From positions 50,397 through 114,396 of the forward strand of contig NZ_QGTH01000002.1 in assembly GCF_003182075.1 (NCBI RefSeq): 64,000 bases of DNA, in the 5' to 3' direction. This stretch comes from Finegoldia magna (GTDB lineage Bacteria; Bacillota; Clostridia; Tissierellales; Peptoniphilaceae). The notes under the pieces were generated by a model. It worked only from the letters and a program-made list of their open reading frames with translations, was not told where the DNA came from and did not search any database. Of the stretch, positions 17,417-26,642 are shown in pieces. Made by a program: the position numbers and the translations under genes. Within the stretch, counting starts at the first letter, position 1; each line of letters begins with the position of its first letter.

Positions 17417-18745
17417 CTATCCCCTTTTCCTTTGTTGTGCTTTTAATTGAGTCTTTGCGTGTACAATTGCTTCAACTAATGGTCTGTTTGATGGACAAAC
17501 ATAGCTGCAAGTACCACATTCTATACAATCATTCAAATGCATTTTTTCTGCTCCTTCAAAATCACCGTTCAATGATTTTAATTGCAAGAACAATGGCAAT
17601 AAGCCGATAGGACATACATCCACGCACTTAGCACATTTAATACAAGGTTCTGGAGAAGCAAGAGTTGCATCTTTTTCATTCATAAAAATAATTCCGCCTG
17701 TTGTTTTAACAGTTGGAGCATCCAAATTGTATTGACAAGCACCCATCATAGGTCCACCAACGACAATTTTGTATGGAGTTTCTTTGAATCCGTCACAATA
17801 ATCCACTAAATCTTTGAATTTAGTGCCGATTGGAACGTAAATATTCTTAGGTTCTTTGATAGCTGAACCTGTCATTGTAACTATTCTGTGAGTCAAAGGA
17901 ATACTGTGGACTACAGCATCGTAAATCGCCATAGCACTTGAAATGTTCAAACCTTGAACTCCTCTTTCGTTTGATCTTTGAGCCTTCGAAATCTTCTTAC
18001 CAGTAATTGCATTGATAAGTCTTCTTTCGTCCCCTTGTGGGTATTTAGTTTTAACAGCACAAATCGAAATATTTGTTTCATCTTTTGCAGCATTTTTCAA
18101 AATTCCGATTGCCTTTTGTTTGTTATCCTCAACCCCTATGTATCCTTTGTCACAATCCATCAATTTCATGATAATTTTCAATCCACCGATTGCTTTTTGA
18201 GGATATAATTCCATATTAAGTTGGTCACTAGTTAAATAAGGTTCACATTCTGCCCCATTCAAGATTACTTCTTCGATTTTTACATCTGGTTTTTTCTTCA
18301 TCTTAATGTGAGTAGGGAATCCTGCTCCACCTAAACCTACTATACCAGCTTCTTTTATTCTTTCTAGGATAACATCTTTTGATAATTGTGTGAAATCATC
18401 ATTTGTTTCAGTGTATCCTAATTCGTTTAAACCGTCTGATTCGATTACTACAACTTCACCTTTTTGACCATTTGACAATACCATCTGCTCAATTTTCATA
18501 ACCTTTCCACTAACTGAACTGTGAACAGGTGCTGAAATAGTCGCTTTAGATTCACCAATTTTTTGGCCCACTTTTACCTCATCTCCTACTTTTACTGTAG
18601 GTGTACAAGGCGCACCAATATGTTGATGCAATGGAATATAAACCATTTTAGGTTCAAAATTTGTATCTAAAGGACTATTTTGAGTATAGGATTTATGATC
18701 ATCCATGTGAAATCCGCCTTTAAAAGTCAGATTTTCTAAACTCAT
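17417..18745 (-). CDS. rnfC: Rnf complex subunit C, NADH-side flavin/Fe-S subunit
   Basis: 442-residue peripheral subunit that exchanges electrons with NAD(H). It starts with an RnfC barrel-sandwich domain and then GIVGLGGAGFPTHIKMK near residue 135, the nucleotide/FMN-binding motif shared with complex I NuoF. Near the C-terminus are two [4Fe-4S] motifs, CIKCAKCVDVCPIGLLP and CIECGTCSYVCPSNRP. It is first in the operon, 28 nt downstream of the tRNA-Leu 3' end. There is no separate strong promoter in that gap, so the rnf operon may be read through from the tRNA or from upstream of it. Confidence 0.97.
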   Translation of the reverse strand: MSLENLTFKGGFHMDDHKSYTQNSPLDTNFEPKMVYIPLHQHIGAPCTPTVKVGDEVKVGQKIGESKATISAPVHSSVSGKVMKIEQMVLSNGQKGEVVVIESDGLNELGYTETNDDFTQLSKDVILERIKEAGIVGLGGAGFPTHIKMKKKPDVKIEEVILNGAECEPYLTSDQLNMELYPQKAIGGLKIIMKLMDCDKGYIGVEDNKQKAIGILKNAAKDETNISICAVKTKYPQGDERRLINAITGKKISKAQRSNERGVQGLNISSAMAIYDAVVHSIPLTHRIVTMTGSAIKEPKNIYVPIGTKFKDLVDYCDGFKETPYKIVVGGPMMGACQYNLDAPTVKTTGGIIFMNEKDATLASPEPCIKCAKCVDVCPIGLLPLFLQLKSLNGDFEGAEKMHLNDCIECGTCSYVCPSNRPLVEAIVHAKTQLKAQQRKRG

Positions 18746-18773
18746 TTTTTCACCCCTTTAATAAAATAAAAAA

Positions 18774-18859
18774 TGGTGCAGAGAAAGAGACTTGAACTCT
18801 TACGGGATTACTCCCACTGCCCCCTCAAGACAGCGTGTCTACCATTCCACCACCCCTGC
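18774..18859 (-). tRNA. tRNA-Leu, anticodon GAG
   Basis: The minus strand folds into a class II tRNA. The acceptor is GCAGGGG with TCTCTGC, and the D arm contains TGGTAGACAC. The anticodon stem CTGTC/GGCAG holds the loop TTGAGGG (anticodon GAG, reading CUC/CUU), followed by a long variable arm TGGGAGTAATCCCG. The T arm contains GTTCAAGTC and CCA is encoded at the 3' end. The long variable arm and anticodon agree on leucine. Confidence 0.95.
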
Positions 18860-18864
18860 GTGAT

Positions 18865-18888
18865 AAAGACCTTTTCTACAAAGGTCTT
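18865..18888 (-). terminator. Probable terminator after the lytic transglycosylase gene
   Basis: An inverted repeat AAAGACCTTT / AAAGGTCTTT with a 5-nt loop lies between the transglycosylase stop and the tRNA-Leu 5' end. The T run on the minus strand is short, so it could be a weak terminator or a processing signal. Confidence 0.5.
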
Positions 18889-19530
18889 TTAATATTTATT
18901 AATAATATTTTTGATTAATTTAATGTAATTTTTGCCCCAAACTTTGAAATTTTTGTGCATATTTTCTTCTAGCTTAGTATCTTCGTAGAAGATCTTGTAA
19001 ATATTGTATTGGTTTTCAACCTTTACAACGTAGTATTTCGTCTCAGAAGATGGAATATCGTCTAAAGTTTGACCATCTTTTGAAAAAGATTCGTTCGACA
19101 ACCATTCTTTTACATTTCCAATTCCGCCGTTATAAGCTGCAATCGCCAAATCGTGGTTTTTGAAATGATGCAACAAGTACGATAAATATGCAGTACCCAT
19201 CTCAATGTTTTTGTCAGGTTTTTTCAAATCATCCATTGTAAAGTGAGTATTTCTCATATTGTTAATACTTTCAGCAGTGTCTGGCATCAATTGCATAAGC
19301 CCCAAAGCTCCAGCCTTTGATTTTACACTTGGATCAAAGTTAGATTCAACTTTAATGACACTCATAACCAAAAGTGGATCAACGTTGTATTCTTTTGAGT
19401 ATGTATTAACTAAATCGACATATTTCACTGGCCTTGTCACTGTAGAATAAGCGCTCACGCCAAATCCAACTAAAAACACAATCACAATAATAGAAATAAT
19501 CGTGATTAAAAATCTTTTAATAAATTTCAT
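18889..19530 (-). CDS. Membrane-anchored lytic transglycosylase (SLT domain)
   Basis: Peptidoglycan-cleaving enzyme of 213 residues. A signal-anchor helix (about 7-28) is followed by an SLT/goose-lysozyme fold with VIKVESNFDPSVKSKAGALGLMQL near residue 60. The Glu in KVESNF is catalytic, and the G-A-x-G-L-M-Q and IAAYNGGIGNV motifs are typical. It overlaps coaE by 4 bp, forming the common polA-coaE-slt arrangement of Clostridia. Confidence 0.94.
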   Translation of the reverse strand: MKFIKRFLITIISIIVIVFLVGFGVSAYSTVTRPVKYVDLVNTYSKEYNVDPLLVMSVIKVESNFDPSVKSKAGALGLMQLMPDTAESINNMRNTHFTMDDLKKPDKNIEMGTAYLSYLLHHFKNHDLAIAAYNGGIGNVKEWLSNESFSKDGQTLDDIPSSETKYYVVKVENQYNIYKIFYEDTKLEENMHKNFKVWGKNYIKLIKNIINKY

Positions 19531-20132
19531 AATTTTTTCCTATCTATTAGTTCGTCAACTTTGAGTATTAAATCTGATTCAGTCGTGTTGTTTACAATAA
19601 CTTCGTCAAATTCATTAATTCTTTTCTCATAATCTAGCTGAGAATTAATTCTTGTAACCGCAGTATCGTAATCAAAGTTGTTTCTATCGATTATCCTTTG
19701 AATTCTAATGTCCCTATCAGCTACAACTACCCAATCTTCATCGACTTTGATATATTTGTCAACCAAATTTTTGCTTTCCAAATACATAGAAATTTCTAGA
19801 AAAATCAAATCAGACTTTTCCTTCTTAATTCTTTTTACTACTCTTAATATTATATCAGTATGTGTCAATTCTTCAAGCTTTTTTAATAATGTTTTTGAAT
19901 TAAATACAATGTTGGAAAGTTTCTTCCTATCGATGTTAGAATTTTCGTCCAAAATTCCTTCGCCAAACTCATCTATAAGCTTGTAATAAAGATCTGTTCC
20001 TTGTTCATAGATTTGGTGAGTAATCTCATCCAAATCTACTACAACAAAGCCTTTTTCTCTGATTCTTTTGCACACCGTACTTTTCCCACTGGCGATATTG
20101 CCGCAAACTACAATGATTTTTTTATTTTGCAT
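19527..20132 (-). CDS. coaE: Dephospho-CoA kinase
   Basis: Last step of CoA synthesis: phosphorylates the ribose 3'-OH of dephospho-CoA. MQNKKIIVVCGNIASGKSTVCK holds the Walker A (GNIASGKST), DLDEITHQIYEQG the substrate-binding Asp, and DRDIRIQRIIDRNN the lid. The ATG at 20132 is chosen because it starts at the family N-terminus and overlaps the polA stop. Upstream in-frame starts only add unrelated residues. About 201 residues, normal. Confidence 0.95.
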   Translation of the reverse strand: MQNKKIIVVCGNIASGKSTVCKRIREKGFVVVDLDEITHQIYEQGTDLYYKLIDEFGEGILDENSNIDRKKLSNIVFNSKTLLKKLEELTHTDIILRVVKRIKKEKSDLIFLEISMYLESKNLVDKYIKVDEDWVVVADRDIRIQRIIDRNNFDYDTAVTRINSQLDYEKRINEFDEVIVNNTTESDLILKVDELIDRKKL

Positions 20133-22749
20133 CATACCAATTATCTGCGCTGTTAATATCAATCTTCATATCGACCTTCAAATCAACAGCATGTATCATG
20201 ACATCCTTCATTATTTCTAGAACTTTTTCTCTTTCATCTTGTGGACAATCCACAATAAGCTCATCGTGAACTTGCAAGATTAACTTGGCTTTTAGATTTT
20301 CTTCATTCAATCTATTGTAGAATTTGACCATCGCAACTTTAATGATATCCGCTGCTGATCCTTGAATTGGCGTGTTGAGTGCTACACGTTCTCCAAAGCT
20401 TCTAACATTGTAGTTTTTGGATTTTAGTTCTGGAATGTATCTTCTTCTGTTCATAATAGTTTCAACGTAGCCTTTTTCTTTACCAATTGCAACTATATCT
20501 TCCATGTATTGCTTGATACCTTTGTACGTGTTCAAATAATTTTCGATGTATTCCTTGGCTTCTTTTCTAGTTATGTGTAAATCTTTACTCAAAGAATAAT
20601 CTCCAATTCCGTAAACAATACCGAAGTTTACAGCCTTTGCGTTGGATCTTTGAAGTGATGTTACCTTGTCAAAATCGACTTTGAACACTTCGCTGGCAGT
20701 TTTTCTGTGAATGTCTGCTCCGTTTTTGAATGCATTAATCATCACTTCGTCGTTTGCCAAATCAGCCAATACCCTTAGCTCTATTTGAGAATAATCCGCA
20801 TCCAACAGTACACTTCCTTTGATTGGAACAAATGCTTTTCTGATAAGTCTTCCTTCTTCAGTTCTGATAGGAATATTTTGCAAATTAGGGTTAGTAGAAC
20901 TAATTCTTCCAGTTTGTGCGATAGTTTGTTGGAATGTAGTGTGGATTTTGCCGTCTTCTTTGATTAAATCAACCATTCCATCGATATATGTTGTTTTGAG
21001 TTTCGCGATAGTTCTGTATCTTAAAATGTAGTCGATGATTTCGTGTCTACCACTTAAAGCCTCCAAAACTTCTTGATCTGTCGATGGACCAGTTTTGTTC
21101 TTTTTTATTACAGGAAGTTCTAAATCTTCAAACAACACTTCTGCCAATTGCTTTGATGAATTGATGTTGATTTTCTTTCCAATGAGTTCTTCAACACTGT
21201 CTTCGATTGATTTTATCTCGTCTTCGAAAAGTTCTCCCATCTCAACCAAAGTTTCTTTTTCTACACAAACTCCCGTAAATTCCATATCGCACAACACTTT
21301 TATCAAAGGAATTTCAACATCTCTGTAAAGATGCATCATATCCTCTTCTTCGATTTCAGAAATCTTTTCGTACAATTTATTTGTGAACATCATGTATTTT
21401 ACTACGTAATTGTCGATTTCTTTGTCATCTGATTCCAAAATAGTCTTCTTGGATCTGCCTTTACCAGTAATATCTTCAAGCGGCTTGAAATCATAGCCTA
21501 TAACTTTAGGGTCAGACCTTTCCATGCTATAACTTGTCTTCGAAGGATCGAGCAAGTATTCTATGATGACAACATCGTCGTAATTGTACGAAATGTCGAT
21601 GCCATAACGCATCAAATGATAAATACATGGCTTGATATCAAATGATAGCTTGTTGATGTCTTTTGATTCGAATTCTTCCTTAAATGATTTTACAATGTCT
21701 ACGTTTCTTGTGATGTACACCTTATCAGTATAAATCGCAAAAATCACAGGCTCATTGTCGACATAGTAACCATCGTTAAACAATGCAAAAGTAAACTTTT
21801 TATTTTCTTTAATATAAGCTTTAATCTCATCTACATTTTCATCTAAGTTTTCGTATTCAAACTTTACACTAGATTCTTCGTTTGGAAGTTTTTTGATAAA
21901 ACTATTGAATTCTAGTTTAGTAAGAACTTCAATCAAATGATTCTTATCAGCTTCTTTTATATTACAATCATCAATTCCAAATCCCATTAAATCTTTTGGA
22001 ACATCTATGTTTATCGTTCCAAGTTCTCTACTTAGATATGCGATTTCCTCACCATCGATGACTTTTTGTTTTGTTTTCTTGCCTGATATTTCATCTACGT
22101 TCTCGTACAATCCTTCAATACTTCCGTATTTTTGAATGTATTTAAGAGCAGTCTTCTCTCCAACTCCATCAATCCCCGGAATATTGTCTGATTTATCCCC
22201 CATCAAGCCTTTCAAATCAATCATTTGCTTAGGAGTAATTCCGTATTCTTCTTTTAAAGTATCCACATCGTAGATTTTTATTTCAGTAATTCCTCTTTTT
22301 GTAAGAACAACTTTTGTATTTTCGTCGATAAGTTGAAGATAATCCTTGTCACCAGTCAATAAATACACATCGTAGTTTTTTGATGAAGCTTGTTTTGCCA
22401 AAGTTCCAGCGATGTCGTCTGCTTCATATCCTTTTAAATCAATGTATGAAACTCCCATTGCTTGTAACAATTCTTTAAGCATATCGAATTGTGCGATAAG
22501 TTCTTCTGGAGTTTCTTGGCGATTACCCTTATATTCAGAATATTTTTCGTGTCTAAAAGTTGGCTCTTTTCTATCAAAACATACAACCACAAGCTCTGGA
22601 TCGAGTTTATCCATAACAGAATAATACATATTCATAAAACCAAACACACCATTAGTATGCACTCCGTCTTTTGTAGTCAAATCTCTGATAGCGTAAAAGC
22701 CTCTGAATAAAAGCGATGAACCGTCAATAATTAAAGCTTTTTTTGACAT
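20122..22749 (-). CDS. polA: DNA polymerase I with inactive proofreading domain
   Basis: 875 residues in three domains. The N-terminal 5' nuclease (1-290) keeps the acidic residues in DGSSLLFRGFYA and LLTGDKDYLQL, plus a helix-hairpin-helix GLMGDKSDNIPGIDGVGEKTA. The middle domain lacks the exonuclease Asp-x-Glu: the strand reads FTFALFNDGYYV, so 3'-5' proofreading is probably absent, as in other Bacillus-type Pol I. The polymerase domain has motif A DYSQIELRVLA near 655, the O-helix RSNAKAVNFGIVYG and motif C QVHDELIVD near 830. It is used in Okazaki processing and repair. It is followed by coaE with overlap and preceded by rpiB. Confidence 0.97.
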   Translation of the reverse strand: MSKKALIIDGSSLLFRGFYAIRDLTTKDGVHTNGVFGFMNMYYSVMDKLDPELVVVCFDRKEPTFRHEKYSEYKGNRQETPEELIAQFDMLKELLQAMGVSYIDLKGYEADDIAGTLAKQASSKNYDVYLLTGDKDYLQLIDENTKVVLTKRGITEIKIYDVDTLKEEYGITPKQMIDLKGLMGDKSDNIPGIDGVGEKTALKYIQKYGSIEGLYENVDEISGKKTKQKVIDGEEIAYLSRELGTINIDVPKDLMGFGIDDCNIKEADKNHLIEVLTKLEFNSFIKKLPNEESSVKFEYENLDENVDEIKAYIKENKKFTFALFNDGYYVDNEPVIFAIYTDKVYITRNVDIVKSFKEEFESKDINKLSFDIKPCIYHLMRYGIDISYNYDDVVIIEYLLDPSKTSYSMERSDPKVIGYDFKPLEDITGKGRSKKTILESDDKEIDNYVVKYMMFTNKLYEKISEIEEEDMMHLYRDVEIPLIKVLCDMEFTGVCVEKETLVEMGELFEDEIKSIEDSVEELIGKKININSSKQLAEVLFEDLELPVIKKNKTGPSTDQEVLEALSGRHEIIDYILRYRTIAKLKTTYIDGMVDLIKEDGKIHTTFQQTIAQTGRISSTNPNLQNIPIRTEEGRLIRKAFVPIKGSVLLDADYSQIELRVLADLANDEVMINAFKNGADIHRKTASEVFKVDFDKVTSLQRSNAKAVNFGIVYGIGDYSLSKDLHITRKEAKEYIENYLNTYKGIKQYMEDIVAIGKEKGYVETIMNRRRYIPELKSKNYNVRSFGERVALNTPIQGSAADIIKVAMVKFYNRLNEENLKAKLILQVHDELIVDCPQDEREKVLEIMKDVMIHAVDLKVDMKIDINSADNWYDAK

Positions 22750-22750
22750 T

Positions 22751-23203
22751 TTATAATCCCTTGTTTTCTTTTTCGAAAGCCATTATCTTATCCACTCTTC
22801 TTTGGTGACGACCAGCTTCGAATTCATTTTCCAAGAAAGTTTTGATGATAAGTTTCGCAACCTCATCTCCAATTACACGCGCTCCGATGCAAAGCACATT
22901 TGCGTTGTTGTGATTTCTACTCATTTTCGCACTGTATACATCAGACACACAAGCTGCTCTTATTCCTTCAAATTTGTTCGCTGCCAAGCTCATACCAATT
23001 CCTGTCCCACAAATCAAAATCCCTAAATCAGAATTTCCTTGTTGGATTTCTTCGCAAACCTTCTTCGCATAATCTGGATAATCTACTGAATCAGCTGAAT
23101 TTGTTCCCAAATCCATAACTTCATTTCCTAAACTTTTTATATATTCAACCATTGAATCTTTTAATTCAAATCCACCGTGATCGGCTGCTATTGCTATTTT
23201 CAT
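22751..23203 (-). CDS. rpiB: Ribose-5-phosphate isomerase B
   Basis: Interconverts ribose 5-phosphate and ribulose 5-phosphate. MKIAIAADHGGFELKD is the family start. LICGTGIGMSLAANKFEGIRAA contains the active-site Cys, and RNHNNANVLCIGARVIG is the conserved substrate block. The ATG at 23203 has GGAGG 5 nt upstream, and an upstream in-frame start at 23215 lacks one. 150 residues, normal for RpiB/LacAB. Confidence 0.95.
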   Translation of the reverse strand: MKIAIAADHGGFELKDSMVEYIKSLGNEVMDLGTNSADSVDYPDYAKKVCEEIQQGNSDLGILICGTGIGMSLAANKFEGIRAACVSDVYSAKMSRNHNNANVLCIGARVIGDEVAKLIIKTFLENEFEAGRHQRRVDKIMAFEKENKGL

Positions 23204-23264
23204 AAAAACCTCCAAATATTTTATTAATTACATTTTATAATATGTTTATGTATTTATCAATTAT

Positions 23265-23293
23265 TTGAAGAATTACACATTTTATGATAAAAT
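23265..23293 (+). promoter_or_regulatory. Promoter of ssrA
   Basis: TTGAAG (23265-23270), a 17-nt spacer and TAAAAT (23288-23293). This would start transcription near 23300, about 10 nt before the mature tmRNA 5' end. Confidence 0.65.
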
Positions 23294-23309
23294 ATAGTTA
23301 CAAAAATAT

Positions 23310-23671
23310 GGGGATGTCTTGGTTTCGACAGGGATATTGAAGTTTGAATAGCGAGTCGTTTTCGTCTACAAACGTAAAAAAAGGACAACTAAATATAAAC
23401 GCTGAAGATAATAACTTCGCATTAGCTGCCTAATAACGGCGGCCGATTCAAAAACTAGAAAATCGTCCTGCGTTTTCTTTTTGAATCTCAACTAATTAGC
23501 AGGAACATCTCGTATATTTTCCTCTGGTATATGAGATTATTTAAGAGGATATATCAATCATAGTTTTGTCAATTAAATTTTGATCGACGAATAAAACTTA
23601 ATTGACTGCACTCGGAGAAGTTCTTAGGGATATATTTTTGGACAGGAGTTCGAATCTCCTCATCTCCACCA
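23310..23671 (+). ncRNA. ssrA: tmRNA (ssrA)
   Basis: Rescues stalled ribosomes and tags the nascent chain. The tRNA-like ends pair GGGGATG (5') with CATCTCC-ACCA (3'), and the T arm reads GGAGTTCGAATCTCC. The tag frame near 23401-23433 ends with codons for AEDNNFALAA followed by TAA, very like clostridial tags. The exact resume codon is inferred as GCT. AT-rich pseudoknot regions follow. The single-piece (not permuted) form is clear from the collinear ends. Confidence 0.96.
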
Positions 23672-23677
23672 CTAAAA

Positions 23678-23702
23678 AAGGTAGCCTTATATAGGCTACC
23701 TT
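23678..23702. terminator. Bidirectional terminator between tmRNA and the 110-residue gene
   Basis: A 10-bp perfect stem AAGGTAGCCT / AGGCTACCTT with a 5-nt loop, with A-rich DNA to the left and T-rich DNA to the right. It can end both ssrA (plus) and the convergent lipoprotein-like gene (minus). Confidence 0.9.
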
Positions 23703-23719
23703 ATTTTATTTGCTTTTTG

Positions 23720-24052
23720 TTATTTCAATTCATTAATAATTACTGTCGAATTATCTCCTGCAAACACGTTGTGTTTCAAATTAGTTTGCGTATCAATGTA
23801 TTCGATGCATTTGTCATCGTAAGTAAAATCAAATTTGCCTGATTTCTTGAAAATTTCTTTTCCTTCTGCGTTGTAAATTATAATCTCTCTTTTGATTCCA
23901 CCGCTGTACTCACTTTTTACATTTTTCTTAAATCTTTGAAATCCTGCTGATTTGAACACCAATGCACTGCACGACGCCAAAAATATAAGTACAACTACCA
24001 AAATAATCCATATTTTTTTCTTCACATTTTTCGTTTTATTTTCTTCTGACAT
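23720..24052 (-). CDS. Small membrane-anchored or lipoprotein-like hypothetical
   Basis: 110 residues, not recognised. A lysine-rich start (KTKNVKKK) is followed by a hydrophobic segment IWIILVVVLIFLASC. LASC fits a lipobox with Cys at residue 28, although the segment could also be a plain membrane anchor. The remainder is a small hydrophilic, probably beta-rich, extracellular domain. A promoter is not obvious. It converges on tmRNA, sharing a terminator. Confidence 0.7.
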   Translation of the reverse strand: MSEENKTKNVKKKIWIILVVVLIFLASCSALVFKSAGFQRFKKNVKSEYSGGIKREIIIYNAEGKEIFKKSGKFDFTYDDKCIEYIDTQTNLKHNVFAGDNSTVIINELK

Positions 24053-24194
24053 TTTATTCCCCCTTTTTGATTTCCCAAATTTTTATGAAACTCTTTTCAA
24101 ATTATAAAAGAACGTTTTAAAATATCGTTGTTATTTGTCGTGCTAAAATACTTTAACACTATATGATTTATTCGTTAAATATTTCGTTTTTTAT

Positions 24195-24224
24195 TTGACT
24201 AAACGATTCCAATATTGATATAAT
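24195..24224 (+). promoter_or_regulatory. Promoter of the iron alcohol dehydrogenase gene
   Basis: TTGACT (24195-24200), an 18-nt spacer and a consensus TATAAT (24219-24224). The AAAGGAGTGA ribosome-binding site lies about 45 nt downstream, just before the ATG at 24282. Confidence 0.8.
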
Positions 24225-24281
24225 ATTATTATAGCAGAAACATATAAGTTTTTGTACAAATTACAAAAGGAGTGATTTATT

Positions 24282-25442
24282 ATGGCAAACGGAGTACTTC
24301 ATATTCCAGGTTTTATTCACTTTGGAGAAGGAGCTTTTTCAAAATTAAGTGAATTAAAAGGTAAGAAAGCAATCATAGTTACAGGCGGTAATTCTATGAA
24401 GAAAAACGGTTTCGTAGACAGAGCTTGTGAAGAATTGAAGAAAGCAAACATGAAAGTATGTGTTTTTGATGGCGTTGAAGAAAATCCATCAGTTACAACT
24501 GTTGAAGCAGGCGCTAAGAAAATGCAAGAATTCCAACCAGATTGGATTGTAGCATTAGGTGGCGGTTCTGCAATGGACGCTGCAAAATGTATGTGGGCTT
24601 TTTATGAACATCCTGAATTAAAATTCGAAGACATTATCGAACCAGGATCACTTCCAGAACTTCGTAAAAAAGCAAAATTTGTAGGAATTCCATCAACTTC
24701 TGGTACAGCAAGTGAAATCACAGCATTCTCAGTAATCACTGACACAGAAAAACACATCAAATACCCATTGGTATCTGACCACATCGTTCCAGACATCGCT
24801 ATAGTAGATCCAGTCCTACCATCTAAGATGCCAAAATCAGTTACAGCAAATACTGGTATGGACGTTGTAGCACACGCAACTGAAGCATTAGTATCTAATA
24901 TAGCTAACGATTATACTGATGCACTTGCAATTCACGCATTGAAATTGGTATTTGAATATTTACCAAAAGCTTGTGAAAATCCAGATGACATGGAAGCTCG
25001 TGAAAAAATGCATAATGCATCAACAATGGCAGGTATCGCATTCACATCAGCTTCTCTTGGTTTAGTTCACTCATTAGCACACAAAATTGGTGGAGAATTT
25101 GGAATTACCCATGGACTTGCTAACGCAATTCTACTTCCATACATCACACAATTTAACAGAAAAGCTACTGACAAAGTTGATTGGATTGAAAAAGAATTAA
25201 ATGTTGAAGATTATCCAATCGCTGTTAGAGAATTAGCTAAAAAAGTTGGTATTCCACCAACATTGAAAGAAGTTGAAGAAAAATTCGGATTTAACAAAGA
25301 AAAATTTGACGAAGTATTAGATGAAATGAGCAAGAACGCTTATGAAGATCCATGTACTTTGACAAACCCACGTGAATCAAATCCAGAAATAGTTAAAATG
25401 ATATATACTCACGCTTACAACGGCGAAGATATAACAGAATAA
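24282..25442 (+). CDS. Iron-containing alcohol dehydrogenase
   Basis: NAD(P)H-dependent reductase or dehydrogenase of short-chain alcohols and aldehydes, 386 residues. The N-terminal Rossmann half carries ALGGGSAMDAAK near residue 100. The C-terminal helical half has the metal ligands in MDVVAHATEALVS (Asp and His near 196-200) and LVHSLAHKIGGEFGITHGLANAILLP (two His near 265-280). A strong promoter and codons richer in frequently used forms than the neighbours suggest high expression, which fits a fermentative anaerobe. Substrate cannot be fixed from sequence; butanol/ethanol or lactaldehyde types are possible. Confidence 0.95.
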   Translation: MANGVLHIPGFIHFGEGAFSKLSELKGKKAIIVTGGNSMKKNGFVDRACEELKKANMKVCVFDGVEENPSVTTVEAGAKKMQEFQPDWIVALGGGSAMDAAKCMWAFYEHPELKFEDIIEPGSLPELRKKAKFVGIPSTSGTASEITAFSVITDTEKHIKYPLVSDHIVPDIAIVDPVLPSKMPKSVTANTGMDVVAHATEALVSNIANDYTDALAIHALKLVFEYLPKACENPDDMEAREKMHNASTMAGIAFTSASLGLVHSLAHKIGGEFGITHGLANAILLPYITQFNRKATDKVDWIEKELNVEDYPIAVRELAKKVGIPPTLKEVEEKFGFNKEKFDEVLDEMSKNAYEDPCTLTNPRESNPEIVKMIYTHAYNGEDITE

Positions 25443-25477
25443 ATTTAATAGCAAAATAATTTATGTATAAAATCTGA

Positions 25478-26140
25478 ACTGACCTCAAAAGTTGGACCTA
25501 AAAACTAACTTAAAGAGGTCAGTTTTTAATGGCAAAATATAGAACAGAATTTAAAGTAAAAGTAGCAAAAGAATATTTAAAATCTAGCATATCATATAAA
25601 TATTTATCAGAAAAATATTGCATACCTGATAAAGGTTTAATAATAAGATGGTAAATGACTTTAGAGAAAAAGGCATAGAAGGACTAAAACTCAAAAAGAG
25701 AGGAAAACCTCCAAAAATGCTAAAGTCAACAAAGATATCAAAAGATATCAAAAGATATCAAAAAAGATTCATCATAAAACTTAACTAATTTAGAAAATAA
25801 TTCATTAACACAGTCACAATTAAAATAAAAAATAAAGAAAGTAGAAGAAAAAAACTATTGGCTTCAATTAGAAAATGATGCAAAAAAAAAGATAGAATTG
25901 TCTCAAATGACAGATGCAGAAATAAGACAATTACTGAAACAATCGGGATTTTAAGAAATAAATACAAATTAAAAGACTTGTTAAAATACTTTAATCTTCC
26001 AAAATCAACATATATGTATTGGCAAAAACGCATAAATAGACCAAATAAAGATATGGAAATAGAAAACAAAATACTCATCCTACAAATGACAAGTAGGGAA
26101 AATAGCAGACAACAAAATAAAAAGAAACTTTAAAGTATAA
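25478..26140 (+). mobile_element. Decayed IS3-family (IS150-like) insertion sequence
   Basis: The left end reads TGAACTGACCTCAAAAGTTG, matching IS3-family terminal repeats. A broken OrfA follows from 25529: MAKYRTEFKVKVAKEYL, then a stop right after IIRW. It continues one frame over as VNDFREKGIEGLKLKKRGKPP, the typical IS3 helix-turn-helix/leucine-zipper order. Farther on, LLKYFNLPKSTYMYWQKRINR near 25975-26040 matches the OrfB N-terminus. The DDE catalytic part and the right end are missing. Non-functional. Confidence 0.85.
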
Positions 26141-26207
26141 AAACCATACACACAAATAACAACTGACATGGGTAGGGTATATGAAAAGTTTTGTGTATCA
26201 GCTCCTC

Positions 26208-26263
26208 CTGATTACTATTATATCAGGAGGATTCTATACACAAACTATTTCACAGTCTCTTAA
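26208..26263. repeat. Direct repeat copy A (hairpin + conserved tail)
   Basis: TCCTCCTGATTA / TATCAGGAGGA forms a hairpin, followed by a tail ending AAACTATTTCACAGTCTC. The same hairpin and tail recur in the same orientation at 33254-33313. The two copies bracket the giant protease gene. Copy A lies between the dead IS3 element and the protease C-terminal coding region, and on the minus strand could act as the protease terminator. Confidence 0.85.
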
Positions 26264-26293
26264 AAAAACTAAAACTTTTGTATTGCTATACTA

Positions 26294-26642
26294 TTATTTC
26301 TCTTCGTTTTTGTCTTTTTTCTTAAATCCAAAGAATGCACCTGCTACTGACATAAATCCTGCTGCCGACATCATTATGATTTCGCTAATATTCCCAGCTT
26401 TTGGTAATATATGCTGATTTTTTCTAATCACATTACCTTTAATATTTCTGCTTTTATAAATTTTATTAGGTGAATTTGTTTTGTCAGTAGTCTTGTTGAT
26501 TTCAACTGTTGTAACGGAGTCTTTTTCACCTAGTTTATAAGCTTTGTCGTTCTTTTTGTTTGAAGATTTACTAGTCTTTATTTCTTCTTTTTCATTTGTT
26601 TCAGACTTATCAACATTAACATTATTTTTGCTTTCAGAGCTA
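26294..26642 (-). other. Out-of-frame LPKAG cell-wall anchor of the giant protease
   Basis: Directly after the run of seven A (minus strand, 26649-26643) another frame continues for about 115 codons to TAA at 26294. It encodes a Ser/Asn/Lys-rich spacer, the sortase motif LPKAG (26407-26393), a hydrophobic stretch IIMMSAAGFMSVAGAFFGF and the charged tail KKKDKNEEK. This is a complete cell-wall sorting signal. One extra A in the run would join it to the protease. The protease frame as written ends instead at 26578 with an unrelated Lys-rich tail. Confidence 0.9.

Noticed and set aside
25785..26078. A 97-codon minus-strand frame and the plus-strand 26181-26417 frame
   Set aside because: The first is antisense to IS3 remnants, and the second is antisense to the protease anchor frame. 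Both have low-complexity composition and no ribosome-binding site.
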